NCBI GenBank assembly: GCA_000023405.1
Contig: CP001643.1
Coordinates: forward strand, 1,364,001-1,428,000
Direction of reading: 5' to 3'
Source: Brachybacterium faecium DSM 4810
GTDB taxonomy: Bacteria; Actinomycetota; Actinomycetes; Actinomycetales; Dermabacteraceae
Length of the DNA: 64,000 nt
Every line of letters starts with the position of its first letter. The stretch's first letter is position 1. Below the pieces are notes generated by a model. That model saw nothing but the letters and a program-made list of their open reading frames with translations, searched no databases and was not told the DNA's origin. Position numbers and translations under genes: made by a program. Shown here piece after piece: positions 15,390-24,328 of the stretch.

Positions 15390-17081
15390 TCAGGCGGTGC
15401 GCAGCCACACCGCGGCGTCGGCGGGCAGCGTGCCCGGCATGAGCGGGGCGGAGGCCACGAGCACGTCGGCGCCGGCGAGCGGCCCCTGCGGCAGGTCGAC
15501 CGCCGCATCGGTGGTGTTGACCAGCACGGTCACCTCCCCGCGGGAGACGCCGAGCACACCGGCCGGCAGGCCCTCGAGGAAGCTCACGCCGCCGTCGGGA
15601 CGGCCCAGACCGAGCTCCGCGCGCAGGTGCAGCGCGGCGCGGTACATCTCGAGGGTCGAGCCCTCGACGCCCTCCTGCACGTCGGCCGCCAGCTCGCCGA
15701 ACGCCTCCGGCTGCGGCAGCCAGCTCCTCCCGGTGGGGGAGAAGCCGTAGGCGGGCGCCTCCTTCGACCACGGCAGCGGCACCCGGCAGCCGTCCCGGCC
15801 GGGCACCCCGGCGCGCAGGTGGGAGGGGTCCTCGCGCAGCTCGTCGGGGATGTCGCGCACCTCCGGCAGACCGAGCTCCTCTCCCTGGTACAGGTAGGCG
15901 GAGCCGGGCAGCGACAGCATCAGCAGCGTGGCGGCCCGCGCGCGGCGCAGGCCGAGCTCCGCATCGGGCACCTCGTCGCGGCCCAGGCCCTCGCCGAAGC
16001 GGTACTCCGGCGCGAAGCCGTAGCGGCTCGCGTGGCGGATCACATCGTGGTTGGAGAGCACCCAGGTGGTGGGGGAGCCGACGGCGTCGGCCAGCTTCAG
16101 CGGCTCCTCGATCGCCGCGCGCATGGTCTCCACGCCCCAGCGGGCCTGCAGGAAGCCGAAGTTGAAGGACTGGTGGGCCTTCTCGTCCCCGATGTAGAGC
16201 GGCAGCCGGTGCTCGGGGATCCACGCCTCGAGCACCATCATCCGGTCACCCTCGTAGGAGTCCAGGATCGGGCGCCACTCGCGGTAGATCTCCAGCACGC
16301 CGTCGTTGTCGAAGTAGATCGGCACCTCGCCCTCGGGGATGTCGATCAGCCCCTCGGCGTTGACTGTGGCGTCGGGCAGGCCCTCGGGCTTGACCATGCC
16401 GTGGGCGACGTCCACGCGGAAGCCGTCGGCGCCGCGATCCAGCCAGAACCGCAGCACGTCCTGGAACAGCTCGTGCACCCGCGGGTTCTCCCAGTTCCAG
16501 TCCGGCTGGCTGGTGTCGAAGATGTGCAGGTACCACTGGCCGGGGGTGCCGTCCGCCTCGGTGACGCGGGTCCAGGCCGGGCCGTGGAAGATCGAGGTCC
16601 AGTTGTTCGGCGGCAGCTCGCCGTGCTCCCCCCGGCCCTCGGCGAACACGTACATGTCCCGCTCCGGGGAGCCGGGGCCGGCCGCGAGGGCCTGCTGGAA
16701 CAGCTCGTGCTGATCGGAGGAGTGGTTGGGGACGATGTCCACGATGACCTTCAGCCCCAGCTCATGGGCGCGGCCGATCATCTCGTCGGCGTCCGACAGC
16801 GCACCGAAGCGGGGGTCGACGTCGGTGTAGTCGGCCACGTCGTAGCCGCCGTCCTTCTGCGGAGAGGTGTAGAAGGGCGAGAGCCAGATCGCGTCGACGC
16901 CGAGGTCGCGCAGGTAGGGCAGACGCTCGGTGACGCCGGGCAGGTCGCCCATCCCGTCGCCGTCCGAGTCGGCGAACGAGCGGGGGTAGACCTGGTAGAC
17001 GACGGCGTCGCGCCACCACTGCCTCTCGGGGCTGCTCTCCCGCTCGGCGGTCTGCGGAGCGGTCAGGGGCGAAGTGGTCAT
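15390..17081 (-). CDS. GH13 alpha-glucosidase (oligo-1,6-glucosidase/maltase type)
   Basis: The 563-residue cytoplasmic glycoside hydrolase has the four conserved GH13 regions: DIVPNHS (region I), GFRVDVAHGM with the nucleophilic Asp (II), MVLEAWI with the acid Glu (III) and VLSNHDV (IV). The N-terminal WWRDAVVYQVYPRSFADSDGDGMGDLPG is typical of intracellular alpha-glucosidases acting on malto- or isomalto-oligosaccharides or trehalose-like sugars. No signal peptide is seen. It is the last gene of the malE-malF-malG-like operon and would split the imported sugar. GGAAGGACT precedes the ATG. Confidence 0.92.
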   Translation of the reverse strand: MTTSPLTAPQTAERESSPERQWWRDAVVYQVYPRSFADSDGDGMGDLPGVTERLPYLRDLGVDAIWLSPFYTSPQKDGGYDVADYTDVDPRFGALSDADEMIGRAHELGLKVIVDIVPNHSSDQHELFQQALAAGPGSPERDMYVFAEGRGEHGELPPNNWTSIFHGPAWTRVTEADGTPGQWYLHIFDTSQPDWNWENPRVHELFQDVLRFWLDRGADGFRVDVAHGMVKPEGLPDATVNAEGLIDIPEGEVPIYFDNDGVLEIYREWRPILDSYEGDRMMVLEAWIPEHRLPLYIGDEKAHQSFNFGFLQARWGVETMRAAIEEPLKLADAVGSPTTWVLSNHDVIRHASRYGFAPEYRFGEGLGRDEVPDAELGLRRARAATLLMLSLPGSAYLYQGEELGLPEVRDIPDELREDPSHLRAGVPGRDGCRVPLPWSKEAPAYGFSPTGRSWLPQPEAFGELAADVQEGVEGSTLEMYRAALHLRAELGLGRPDGGVSFLEGLPAGVLGVSRGEVTVLVNTTDAAVDLPQGPLAGADVLVASAPLMPGTLPADAAVWLRTA

Positions 17082-17134
17082 GGGGAGTCCTTCCGGTGGT
17101 GCAGGTGGTGCGGGGCGTTGTCGCAGTACGTCGC

Positions 17135-18034
17135 TCAGCCCTTCACGGCCCCGGCGGTGGAGCCGCCGACGATGTACCGCTGCAGGAACTGGTAGAGGAT
17201 GATCACGGGGATCATCACCATGACGGATCCTGCGGCGAAGACGCCCAGGTTGTTCGAGCGGTCCGAGGAGAACATGCCGTACATGCCGACGGCGAGGGTC
17301 TTCTTCGAGTCGTCGGTGAGGAAGATCGAGCCGAGCAGGAACTCGCTCAACGAGAGCACCAGGGCCAGCAGCAGCGTGGTGGCCAGGATCGGGGTCATGG
17401 ACGGCACCAGGATCCTGCGGAACGCCTGCCAGTGGGAGGCGCCGTCGATGATCGCCGCCTCGTCCAGCGACTTCGGGATCGTGTCGAAGAACCCCTTGAG
17501 CAGCCACACCTGGCTGAACGCGCCGCCCATCAGCACCGCGATGTAGCCGGCCAGGGTGTTCAGGCCGAGCAGCGGCACCGCCTCGCCCAGGCCCGCGATC
17601 ATCGTGTACACCGCGATCATCGACAGGATCGCGGGGAACATCATGATCAGCAGGACCGCGAGCATGCCGCCGCGTCGGCCGCGGAAGCGCAGACGGCTGA
17701 AGGCGTAGGCGGCCAGCAGCGAGAGGAACACCTGCCCGGTGGCGACCACACCGCACACGATGATGGTGTTGAGGTACCAGCGCAGGAAGTTCGCGCGCTC
17801 GCCGCTGAGCATCACGGCGTAGTGCTCGTGGGTGATCCCCTCCGTGGGCAGCAGGCCCGCGGCGGCGATCGAGCCGCTCTCGTTCAGCGAGGCGGAGATC
17901 ACGAACATGATCGGGAACACCGCGAAGGCGATCGCGAGCACGCCGACGATGTGGCGCCAGCCGAGTTCGGCGAACCAGCGGTGGAACGGCATGCGACGCC
18001 TCGGACGCCGCTGCGGAGCTGTGGTGGAGCTCAT
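17135..18034 (-). CDS. malG: ABC transporter permease, MalG-like
   Basis: The 299-residue protein has six predicted membrane spans, starting with HIVGVLAIAFAVFPIMFVISASL. The cytoplasmic EAA loop that contacts the ATPase is seen as SLDEAAIIDGASHWQAFRRILVPSMTPIL near residues 189-217. The C-terminus PVIILYQFLQRYIVGGSTAGAVKG is the classic MalG ending. It pairs with the MalF-like permease 20 bp upstream. The cluster contains no ATPase gene, so an MsiK/MalK-like subunit must be encoded elsewhere. The symbol reflects family resemblance; the exact sugar is unproven. Confidence 0.9.
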   Translation of the reverse strand: MSSTTAPQRRPRRRMPFHRWFAELGWRHIVGVLAIAFAVFPIMFVISASLNESGSIAAAGLLPTEGITHEHYAVMLSGERANFLRWYLNTIIVCGVVATGQVFLSLLAAYAFSRLRFRGRRGGMLAVLLIMMFPAILSMIAVYTMIAGLGEAVPLLGLNTLAGYIAVLMGGAFSQVWLLKGFFDTIPKSLDEAAIIDGASHWQAFRRILVPSMTPILATTLLLALVLSLSEFLLGSIFLTDDSKKTLAVGMYGMFSSDRSNNLGVFAAGSVMVMIPVIILYQFLQRYIVGGSTAGAVKG

Positions 18035-18054
18035 GGTGGACCCCTTCCGCGGGC

Positions 18055-19632
18055 TCAGTTGACGTCCTCGAGGACGTTGGTGAATCGGAACTGGATGGCG
18101 GCCAGGACGCCGGTGAGGACGAACAGGCACACCGAGACGGCCGAGGCGAAGCCGAAGTCGGCCCCGGAGCCGCCGAAGGCGATGCGGTAGACCATCGAGA
18201 TGAGGATGTCCGTGGCCCCGCGGCCGGAGCCGTCGGGGAACGGCCCGCCCTCGGTGAGCAGCTCGATCGCGTTGAAGTTGTTGAAGTTGAAGGCGAAGGA
18301 CGAGACCAGCAGCGGAGCCACGGCCACCAGCAGCAGCGGCAGCAGGATCTTCGAGGTGCTCTGGAAGCGGGAGGCACCGTCCATCCGGGCGGCCTCCATC
18401 AGCTCGTCCGGGATCGCCTGCAGCGCGCCGGTGGAGACGATGAACATGTAGGGGAAGCCCATCCACAGGTTGGTCAGCAGCACGGCGACCTTCGCGAGGC
18501 TCGGGTCCCCGAACCAGTCCAGGTTCAGGCCGAGCATCTCGTTGATCAGGCCGAAGTCGCGGTTGTAGAAGTTCGACCACACCAGCAGCGAGATGAAGCC
18601 GGGGATCGCGTACGGCATGATCAGCACGGAGCGGTAGAAGCGGCGTCCCTTCAGGCGCTGGTCGTTGAGGATCACGGCGAGAGCGAAGCCGAGCGCGAAG
18701 GTGAGCAGCACCGAGCCGGCCGCGAACACCAGGGTCCACACGAAGGCCGAGAAGAACTGCCCGGCGACGGTGGAGTTCGTGAACAGCCGCTCGTAGTTGG
18801 ACAGGCCCACGCTCTGCAGCCAGCCCTGGGAGAACGCCCGCTCGCCCGAGGAGTCCACGAAGTACTGGGAGTCCCCGACCTCCCCGACGGTGTACTGCTC
18901 GCCGGTCGAGGTGTCGGTGATGGTGTCGGTGGCCTCGTCGTACTGCAGGACGGTGGTGCCCACGAAGGCCTGGTTCACGCCCAGGGGGCGGACCGCCGAG
19001 GACTCGTCGACCGGGACCGCGAGCTCCATCAGCTCGTTGTAGATCGCGTTCACCTGGGCGGCGTCGAGCACCGTGAGTCCCTGGACCTCGGTGACCCGGC
19101 CCTCGACCACGGTGACCGCTCCGGGATCGACCTGCTCGAGCGCCGTCTCGGCATCGCCGCGGTAGACGGTGCCGTCGTCCGGGTTCACGAGGTACAGCTC
19201 GAACGGCCCCTCGGTGGGGGAGCCGGAGGTCGCCACCGTCATCGCGTACCGGGGTGAGTCGGGGGACTGCTGGACGGAGCTGGCGACGATCGAGCCGATC
19301 GCCTGCTCCTTGGTCCCGCGGGTGCCGTCGCCGTAGTTGGTGAACGAGTACCCGATCGTCAGCACGATGGGGAGGATCAGGAACACCGAGAGGAAGAAGG
19401 TGCCCGGGAACAGGTACTTCCCCGGCACGAACCGCTTCGTGGAGTACAGCACGAAGATGCCGACGGCGGAGAGCAGCAGCACCGCCAGCCACATCCAGGA
19501 CTGCTGGGAGATCAGCACCGGTGCGATGAACACCGTCACCGCGAGGGTGATGCCGAGCACCGCGATGCGGGTGACCATGGCCGGGACCGAGAGCGATCGG
19601 GTCCGGTGCGCGGGGGCATGCGTCGAGGTCAT
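18055..19632 (-). CDS. malF: ABC transporter permease, MalF-like
   Basis: The 525-residue permease has membrane spans at residues about 19-60 and 75-95 and a large extracytoplasmic loop (about 98-280) like the P2 domain of E. coli MalF. Further spans follow, with the EAA loop IPDELMEAARMDGASRFQSTSKILLP. The end FTNVLEDVN is also MalF-like. MalF and MalG form the channel, and the P2 loop contacts the binding protein. A 121-bp spacer with a strong stem-loop separates it from the malE-like gene. Substrate is inferred to be a maltose-type sugar from the GH13 neighbour. Confidence 0.92.
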   Translation of the reverse strand: MTSTHAPAHRTRSLSVPAMVTRIAVLGITLAVTVFIAPVLISQQSWMWLAVLLLSAVGIFVLYSTKRFVPGKYLFPGTFFLSVFLILPIVLTIGYSFTNYGDGTRGTKEQAIGSIVASSVQQSPDSPRYAMTVATSGSPTEGPFELYLVNPDDGTVYRGDAETALEQVDPGAVTVVEGRVTEVQGLTVLDAAQVNAIYNELMELAVPVDESSAVRPLGVNQAFVGTTVLQYDEATDTITDTSTGEQYTVGEVGDSQYFVDSSGERAFSQGWLQSVGLSNYERLFTNSTVAGQFFSAFVWTLVFAAGSVLLTFALGFALAVILNDQRLKGRRFYRSVLIMPYAIPGFISLLVWSNFYNRDFGLINEMLGLNLDWFGDPSLAKVAVLLTNLWMGFPYMFIVSTGALQAIPDELMEAARMDGASRFQSTSKILLPLLLVAVAPLLVSSFAFNFNNFNAIELLTEGGPFPDGSGRGATDILISMVYRIAFGGSGADFGFASAVSVCLFVLTGVLAAIQFRFTNVLEDVN

Positions 19633-19701
19633 GGGCGACTCTGCCTTTCGAGGAGCAGGAGGGGTGCCGGAGTCGGCGGGAGGTGGGCGAGCAGGGGCGA
19701 C

Positions 19702-19748
19702 CCGCCGCCCCGGCCGCAGCGGCGGCGGGGGGCGGCGGATCGCTCCGG
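19702..19748 (-). terminator. Intercistronic stem-loop between malE- and malF-like genes
   Basis: A 10-bp perfect stem (19702-19711 with 19739-19748) follows the binding-protein stop codon within a few bases. Such elements commonly let the binding protein be made in excess of its permeases by partial termination or 3' end protection. Confidence 0.55.
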
Positions 19749-19753
19749 TGGGA

Positions 19754-21022
19754 TCAGCCGATCGCTGCGGCGATCTCCTCGCCCGCGGACTTCATGGCCG
19801 GGTGCGGATCCGCACCGCCGACGATGTTGGCCTGGGCGATGCCCAGCGGTTCCCAGATCGCGGACATCGCCGGGATGGCGGGCATCGGCTCGGCGGCCTC
19901 GGCGGCCTCGGCGAAGATCATGACGTGCTCGTCCGAGGAGGCGATCTCCTCACGCAGCTGGAGGTTCACCGGGGGCAGGGGATTGCCCTCGTACATGGCC
20001 TTGGCGACCTCGGGGGAGCTGGCGACATCGGTCATGAACTGCTGGGCGAACCCGGCGTTGGCGGCGTTCGAGGCGACGTAGAACGAGTTCACGCCAGCGA
20101 ACGGTGCGGCCGGCTCCATGCCCTCGAAGCCGGGGATCGGGGAGACGGTGAAGTCGATGCCCGAGTCGCGCACGTCGGCCAGGGCCCACGGGCCCGAGAT
20201 CAGGTAGGCGGCCTTGCCCTCGGCGAACAGGGAGATCGAGTTGTCGCCGGTGATCGAGTTCTTCAGCACGCCCTGCTCGCCCAGCTCGGAGATCTTGTCC
20301 GCCGCGACGAGCGAACCCTCCTCGCCGACGCCGAGGTCGGAGGGGTCGAGGTTGCCCTCGGAGTCCTTGCCGAACAGGTAGCCGCCGGCCGAGGTGTAGA
20401 TCGGCTGCATGTGGTACGGATCGCCGGACTCGCCGATGGGCAGCGAGAGGATGTTCTCGGCGCCGCCGTCCTCGGCGGCGGAGATGAGCTCCTCGAGGGA
20501 ACCGGGCTCCGCGACGTCGGTGAGCTCGTTGTTGGCGAACAGCGCGAGGGTCTCCACCGCGTAGGGCACGCCGTAGGTCTGGCCGTCGTAGGTGACGGCG
20601 TCGATGCCGACCGGGGCGATCGTGTCCGCCACGTCGGAGGGCAGCTGCACCGGGGAGATCGCCCCGTTCTGGACGAGGTTGCCGATCCAGTCGTGGGCGC
20701 CCATGGTGACGTCCGGACCGTTGCCGGCCTGGTTGGCGGTGATGAAGTTCGCCTGCAGCTCGTCACCGGGGACGACCTCCACGACGACCTCGATGCCGTT
20801 CTCCTCGCCCCACGCCTTCGCGGAGGGCTCCAGCGCCGGGGCCTTCTCCTCGTCGGCCCAGATGACCAGCTGCCCGGCCGACGAGCCGCCGCCGCCGTCG
20901 GAGGCGCCGCCGCCCCCGGAGTCGCTGTCGGTGTCCGAGTCCGAGCCGCCGCAGGCGGCCAGCAGGGTGGTGCCCGCGGCGAGGCCGCCGAGGGCGAGGA
21001 AGCTCTTTCGACGAATCTGCAC
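19754..21022 (-). CDS. malE: Maltose/maltodextrin-type solute-binding lipoprotein
   Basis: The 422-residue substrate-binding protein captures sugar outside the membrane for the MalFG-like permease. A signal peptide with a lipobox LLAAC places the lipid-modified cysteine at residue 24, and RRKSF near the start could also allow Tat export. A Ser/Gly/Asp-rich linker follows to about residue 50. The mature domain shows the type 1 extracellular binding-protein pattern (GAHDWIGNLVQNGAISPV; YGVPYAVETLALFANNEL; LISGPWALADV; NSFYVAS). GTG is preceded by AAGGAGA. It is transcribed divergently from the LacI-type regulator through an operator-rich promoter. Confidence 0.92.
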   Translation of the reverse strand: MQIRRKSFLALGGLAAGTTLLAACGGSDSDTDSDSGGGGASDGGGGSSAGQLVIWADEEKAPALEPSAKAWGEENGIEVVVEVVPGDELQANFITANQAGNGPDVTMGAHDWIGNLVQNGAISPVQLPSDVADTIAPVGIDAVTYDGQTYGVPYAVETLALFANNELTDVAEPGSLEELISAAEDGGAENILSLPIGESGDPYHMQPIYTSAGGYLFGKDSEGNLDPSDLGVGEEGSLVAADKISELGEQGVLKNSITGDNSISLFAEGKAAYLISGPWALADVRDSGIDFTVSPIPGFEGMEPAAPFAGVNSFYVASNAANAGFAQQFMTDVASSPEVAKAMYEGNPLPPVNLQLREEIASSDEHVMIFAEAAEAAEPMPAIPAMSAIWEPLGIAQANIVGGADPHPAMKSAGEEIAAAIG

Positions 21023-21079
21023 GTCTTCTCCTTTGAATCGCGGAGCAGCCGCCTCCCGACGGCGGCGCTCGATGCGCTC

Positions 21080-21109
21080 ACACTAGAACAAGGAGCAGGT
21101 TGTGTGCAA
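21080..21109 (-). promoter_or_regulatory. Promoter of the malE-like operon
   Basis: On the minus strand TTGCAC (21109-21104) and TAGTGT (21085-21080) are 18 bp apart. The -35 box overlaps the GCAAG repeats of the presumed LacI-type operator, so repressor binding would exclude polymerase. Confidence 0.65.
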
Positions 21110-21127
21110 GAATGCGCAAGAACTTGC
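21106..21127. promoter_or_regulatory. Operator O1 of the LacI-type regulator
   Basis: Two direct GCAAGAA half sites (21106-21112 and 21116-21122) are followed by an inverted CTTGC (21123-21127), giving the palindrome GCAAGAACTTGC. It overlaps the -35 region of the malE-like promoter. A matching pair of half sites lies inside the regulator gene about 380 bp away. Confidence 0.65.
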
Positions 21128-21180
21128 AGGTTTCGATTCGGCCACGGGCGATGACGCTCGAGGCCCGTGAGGGGGAGGCA

Positions 21181-22200
21181 GTGGCGCGACTCATCGACAT
21201 CGCCCGGGCCGCCGGCGTCAGCGAGGCCACGGTCTCTCGGGTGCTCAACGGGAAGGCCGGCGTGAACGAGGCGACCCGGCAGGCCGTGCTCGAGGTGGCG
21301 CGCCGACTGGGTCGTGGTCCGGGGCCCGGCGCCCTCGACTCCGGCCCTCTGGTCGGGGTGCTCGTGCCGGATCTGGACAACCAGGTCTTCGCCGCCTGGG
21401 CCGAGCGCATCGAGGCCGAGCTCTTCGGGCGCGGCGCCTCCGCTCTGGTGGCCATGCGGGCCCGCACCGTGGAGCGCGAGCGAGAGTTCTTGCAAAGATT
21501 CTTGCACTGCGGTGTCGACGCGATCATCGTCGTCTCCGGACACCACGCCCAGCACCGCGGGCCCGTCGACCACTACCGCGAGATCACCGACGGCGGCACG
21601 CCGCTGGTGCTCGTCAACGGTGTGCGCGAGGAGCTCGACGCCGCCTTCCTCTCCACCGACGAGGAGCACGCGGTGCGCTCGGTGCTCACGCACCTGCAGG
21701 AGCTCGGGCACCAGCACGTGGGCCTCGCGGTGGGCGATGAGCACACCTGGCCGGTCCGCGAGAAGCTCCGCGTCTTCGAGGCCGTCACGGCGGACTGGGG
21801 CGAGCGGTCCCAGCCGGTCTCCTTCACCGACTTCTCCTACGCCGGGGGCTACGAGGCCGCGCGCGACCTCGTCGCCCGCGGGGCGACCGCGATCCTCTGC
21901 GGGTCCGACGTGATGGCCGCCGGAGCCCTCGAGGGGGTGCGCTCGCAGGGGCTCAGCGTGCCCCGCGACGTCTCCGTCGCCGGGTACGACGACGTCTTCT
22001 GGGCTGCGCTCACCAATCCGCCGCTGACCACCGTGCGTCAGGCCGTCGGCTCCATCGCGCGCGCCGCCGTGCGCACCGCTCTGGGGGGCGGGGAGGAGTC
22101 CCGCCGGCCCGCGCGCACCGAGGTCGTCGTGCGCCCCCAGCTCATCGTGCGCGGCTCCACCGCGGCCGCGCCCGACGGGGCCGCTAGCATGGTGTGGTGA
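21181..22200 (+). CDS. LacI family transcriptional regulator of the maltose-type operon
   Basis: The 339-residue repressor has a LacI helix-turn-helix and hinge at residues 1-45 (VARLIDIARAAGVSEATVSRVLNGKAGVNEATRQAVLEVA). The effector-binding domain resembles periplasmic binding proteins (LVGVLVPDLDNQVFAAWAERIEAEL; SVAGYDDVFWAALTNPPLTTVRQ). GTG is chosen because GGGGGAGG lies just upstream and the family usually starts here; an ATG at 21151 would add ten residues. It is divergent from the malE-like operon and probably releases DNA when a maltose-type sugar binds. Codons around 21487-21506 are strikingly AT-rich and appear to embed an operator. Its stop overlaps the trpS start. Confidence 0.92.
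   Translation: MARLIDIARAAGVSEATVSRVLNGKAGVNEATRQAVLEVARRLGRGPGPGALDSGPLVGVLVPDLDNQVFAAWAERIEAELFGRGASALVAMRARTVEREREFLQRFLHCGVDAIIVVSGHHAQHRGPVDHYREITDGGTPLVLVNGVREELDAAFLSTDEEHAVRSVLTHLQELGHQHVGLAVGDEHTWPVREKLRVFEAVTADWGERSQPVSFTDFSYAGGYEAARDLVARGATAILCGSDVMAAGALEGVRSQGLSVPRDVSVAGYDDVFWAALTNPPLTTVRQAVGSIARAAVRTALGGGEESRRPARTEVVVRPQLIVRGSTAAAPDGAASMVW
21487..21506. promoter_or_regulatory. Auxiliary operator O2 inside the LacI-type gene
   Basis: Two TTCTTGCA copies 12 bp apart, the reverse complement of the O1 half site GCAAGAA, lie within codons that read FLQRFLH using TTG, CAA and AGA. These codons are rare in this GC-rich DNA, which argues the DNA motif itself is selected. The position, about 380 bp from O1, recalls lac O2 and suggests looping. 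Confidence 0.55.
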
Positions 22201-23273
22201 CCGCACCGAACGACACCCGCACCAGCTACGACACCGCCCAGCAGCGCAGCGACAGGATCTGGTCCACGATCGAGTCCGACCCCTCGGGGCTGCGCATGCT
22301 CACCGGCGACCGCCCCACCGGCGCCCTGCACATCGGCCACTACTTCGGCTCGCTGCGCAACCGCGTGCGCCTCCAGGACGCCGGCGTGGAGACGTGGCTG
22401 ATCGTCGCCGACTACCAGGTGATCACCGACCGCGAGGTCATCGGCGACATCAAGGGCTCCGTGCGCGAGCTGCTCACCGACTACCTGGCCGTGGGCATCG
22501 ACCCGGAGCGCTCGACGATCTTCACTCACTCGTCGGTGCCGGCGCTGAACCAGCTGATGCTTCCGTTCCTCTCCCTGGTGACCCAGCCCGAGCTCGAGCG
22601 CAACCCCACGGTGAAGACCGAGCTGGCCGCCGCCGGGAAGTCCGCGATGGGCGGGCTGCTGCTCACCTACCCCGTCCACCAGGCCGCCGACATCCTGTTC
22701 TGCCACGGCAATCTGGTGCCCGTGGGTCGGGACCAGCTGCCGCACATCGAGCAGACCCGCGTCATCGCCCGTCGCTTCAACGAGCGCTACGCCGGGGGGG
22801 AGGCATACTTCCCCGAGCCCGATGCGCTGCTCTCCGAGGCGCCGACGATCCTGGGCCTGGACGGCGAGCACAAGATGAGCAAGTCCCGCGGGAACACCGT
22901 CATGCTGCGGATGGACGCCGACGAGACGCTGAAGAAGATCAAGAAGGCCAAGACGGACGCGGACCGGCAGATCACCTACGACCCCGAGGGCCGCCCCGAG
23001 GTCGCCAACCTGCTGACCATCGCCTCGCAGGCCAGCGGGCGGGCCCCGGAGGAGATCGCCGAGGAGATCGGTGACCGCGGCGCGGGCACGCTGAAGCTCT
23101 ACACGGCCGAGGTGCTCAACGAGCACCTCGCCCCGATCCGCGCCCGCCGGGCGGAGCTCGAGCAGGACCCCGGATACCTCTTCCAGGTGCTGCGGGCGGG
23201 GAACGAGAAGGCGAACGCCGAGGCCGAGGCCACCCTCGCGAAGGTCCGCGAGTTCATGGGGATGGTGTACTGA
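22197..23273 (+). CDS. trpS: Tryptophanyl-tRNA synthetase
   Basis: The 358-residue class I synthetase attaches Trp to tRNA-Trp. The HIGH motif appears in RPTGALHIGHYFGSL near residues 39-53 and KMSKS in GEHKMSKSRGN. GAGTLKLYTAEVLNEHLAPIRARRAEL near the end is typical of the C-terminal domain. A TAGCAT box inside the 3' end of the regulator gene ends 6 nt before GTG 22197, so a leaderless mRNA is likely; GTG 22194 would add one residue. It overlaps the regulator stop but is probably transcribed independently. Confidence 0.96.
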   Translation: MTAPNDTRTSYDTAQQRSDRIWSTIESDPSGLRMLTGDRPTGALHIGHYFGSLRNRVRLQDAGVETWLIVADYQVITDREVIGDIKGSVRELLTDYLAVGIDPERSTIFTHSSVPALNQLMLPFLSLVTQPELERNPTVKTELAAAGKSAMGGLLLTYPVHQAADILFCHGNLVPVGRDQLPHIEQTRVIARRFNERYAGGEAYFPEPDALLSEAPTILGLDGEHKMSKSRGNTVMLRMDADETLKKIKKAKTDADRQITYDPEGRPEVANLLTIASQASGRAPEEIAEEIGDRGAGTLKLYTAEVLNEHLAPIRARRAELEQDPGYLFQVLRAGNEKANAEAEATLAKVREFMGMVY

Positions 23274-23384
23274 CCGGCTCGACGGGTCCGTCGGCTGGGC
23301 GCTCGTCCCCCGTCCGGCGAGGGACGTTATGATCGGGCAAAGCGAACCTTTGAGCCGATGGCTCCCGCAACATCGAGGAGAAGC

Positions 23385-24314
23385 ATGCCCATCTACGAGA
23401 ACGTCTCCGAGCTGGTCGGTCGCACCCCGCTCGTGAAGCTGAACCACCTCGGTGACGAGGTCAAGGCCACCATCGTCGCGAAGCTCGAGTTCTACAACCC
23501 CGCCAGCTCCGTCAAGGACCGCATCGGCGTGGCCATGATCGACGCGGCCGAGGAGTCCGGGCAGCTGCAGCCCGGCGGCACCATCGTCGAGGCCACCAGC
23601 GGCAACACCGGCATCGCCCTGGCGATGATCGGCAGCTCGCGCGGGTACAAGGTCGTCCTGACCATGCCCGAGTCGATGTCCAAGGAGCGCCGCATGCTGC
23701 TGCGCGCCTACGGCGCCGAGCTGATCCTCACCGAGGCGTCCAAGGGCATGAAGGGCGCGGTCGAGAAGGCGGAGGAGGTCGCCGCCGAGACCGGCGCGGT
23801 GCAGGTGCGCCAGTTCGACAACCCCGCCAACGTCGAGGTCCACCGCCGCACCACCGCCGAGGAGATCTGGGCGGACACCGACGGCACGGTCGACGCCGTG
23901 GTCGCCGGGATCGGCACCGGCGGGACCATCAGCGGCGTGGGCCAGGTGCTCAAGGAGCGCAAGCCCGGGGTGAAGATCATCGCCGTCGAGCCCGAGGAAT
24001 CCGCGATCCTCAACGGCGGCCAGCCCGGCCCGCACAAGATCCAGGGCCTCGGGGCGAACTTCGTGCCCAGCATCCTGGACCGCGAGATCTACGACGAGGT
24101 CGTCGACATCGACGCGGAGACCTCGATGGACCGGGCCCGCTCCGTGGCCCGCACCGAGGGCCTGCTGGTGGGCATCTCCTCCGGCGCGGCCATCGAGGCG
24201 GCCGCCCGCGTCGGCTCCCGCGAGGAGTTCGCCGGCGCGACGATCGTGGTGGTGGTGCCCTCCTTCGGGGAGCGCTACCTCTCCACCCCGCTGTACGCGC
24301 AGTACGCGGACTGA
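23385..24314 (+). CDS. cysK: Cysteine synthase (O-acetylserine sulfhydrylase)
   Basis: The 309-residue PLP enzyme makes cysteine from O-acetylserine and sulfide. The PLP lysine is K44 in the motif ASSVKDR, the substrate-binding loop is [12 protein letters not shown], and the phosphate loop is [32 protein letters not shown] is a normal N-terminus, and GAGGAGAAG precedes the ATG. TATGAT at 23328-23333 is a good -10 box about 50 bp upstream. cysE follows 14 bp downstream, so the two genes form the classical cysteine biosynthetic pair. Confidence 0.97.
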   Translation: MPIYENVSELVGRTPLVKLNHLGDEVKATIVAKLEFYNPASSVKDRIGVAMIDAAEESGQLQPGGTIVEATSGNTGIALAMIGSSRGYKVVLTMPESMSKERRMLLRAYGAELILTEASKGMKGAVEKAEEVAAETGAVQVRQFDNPANVEVHRRTTAEEIWADTDGTVDAVVAGIGTGGTISGVGQVLKERKPGVKIIAVEPEESAILNGGQPGPHKIQGLGANFVPSILDREIYDEVVDIDAETSMDRARSVARTEGLLVGISSGAAIEAAARVGSREEFAGATIVVVVPSFGERYLSTPLYAQYAD

Positions 24315-24328
24315 TCCCGGTCGCGCCG

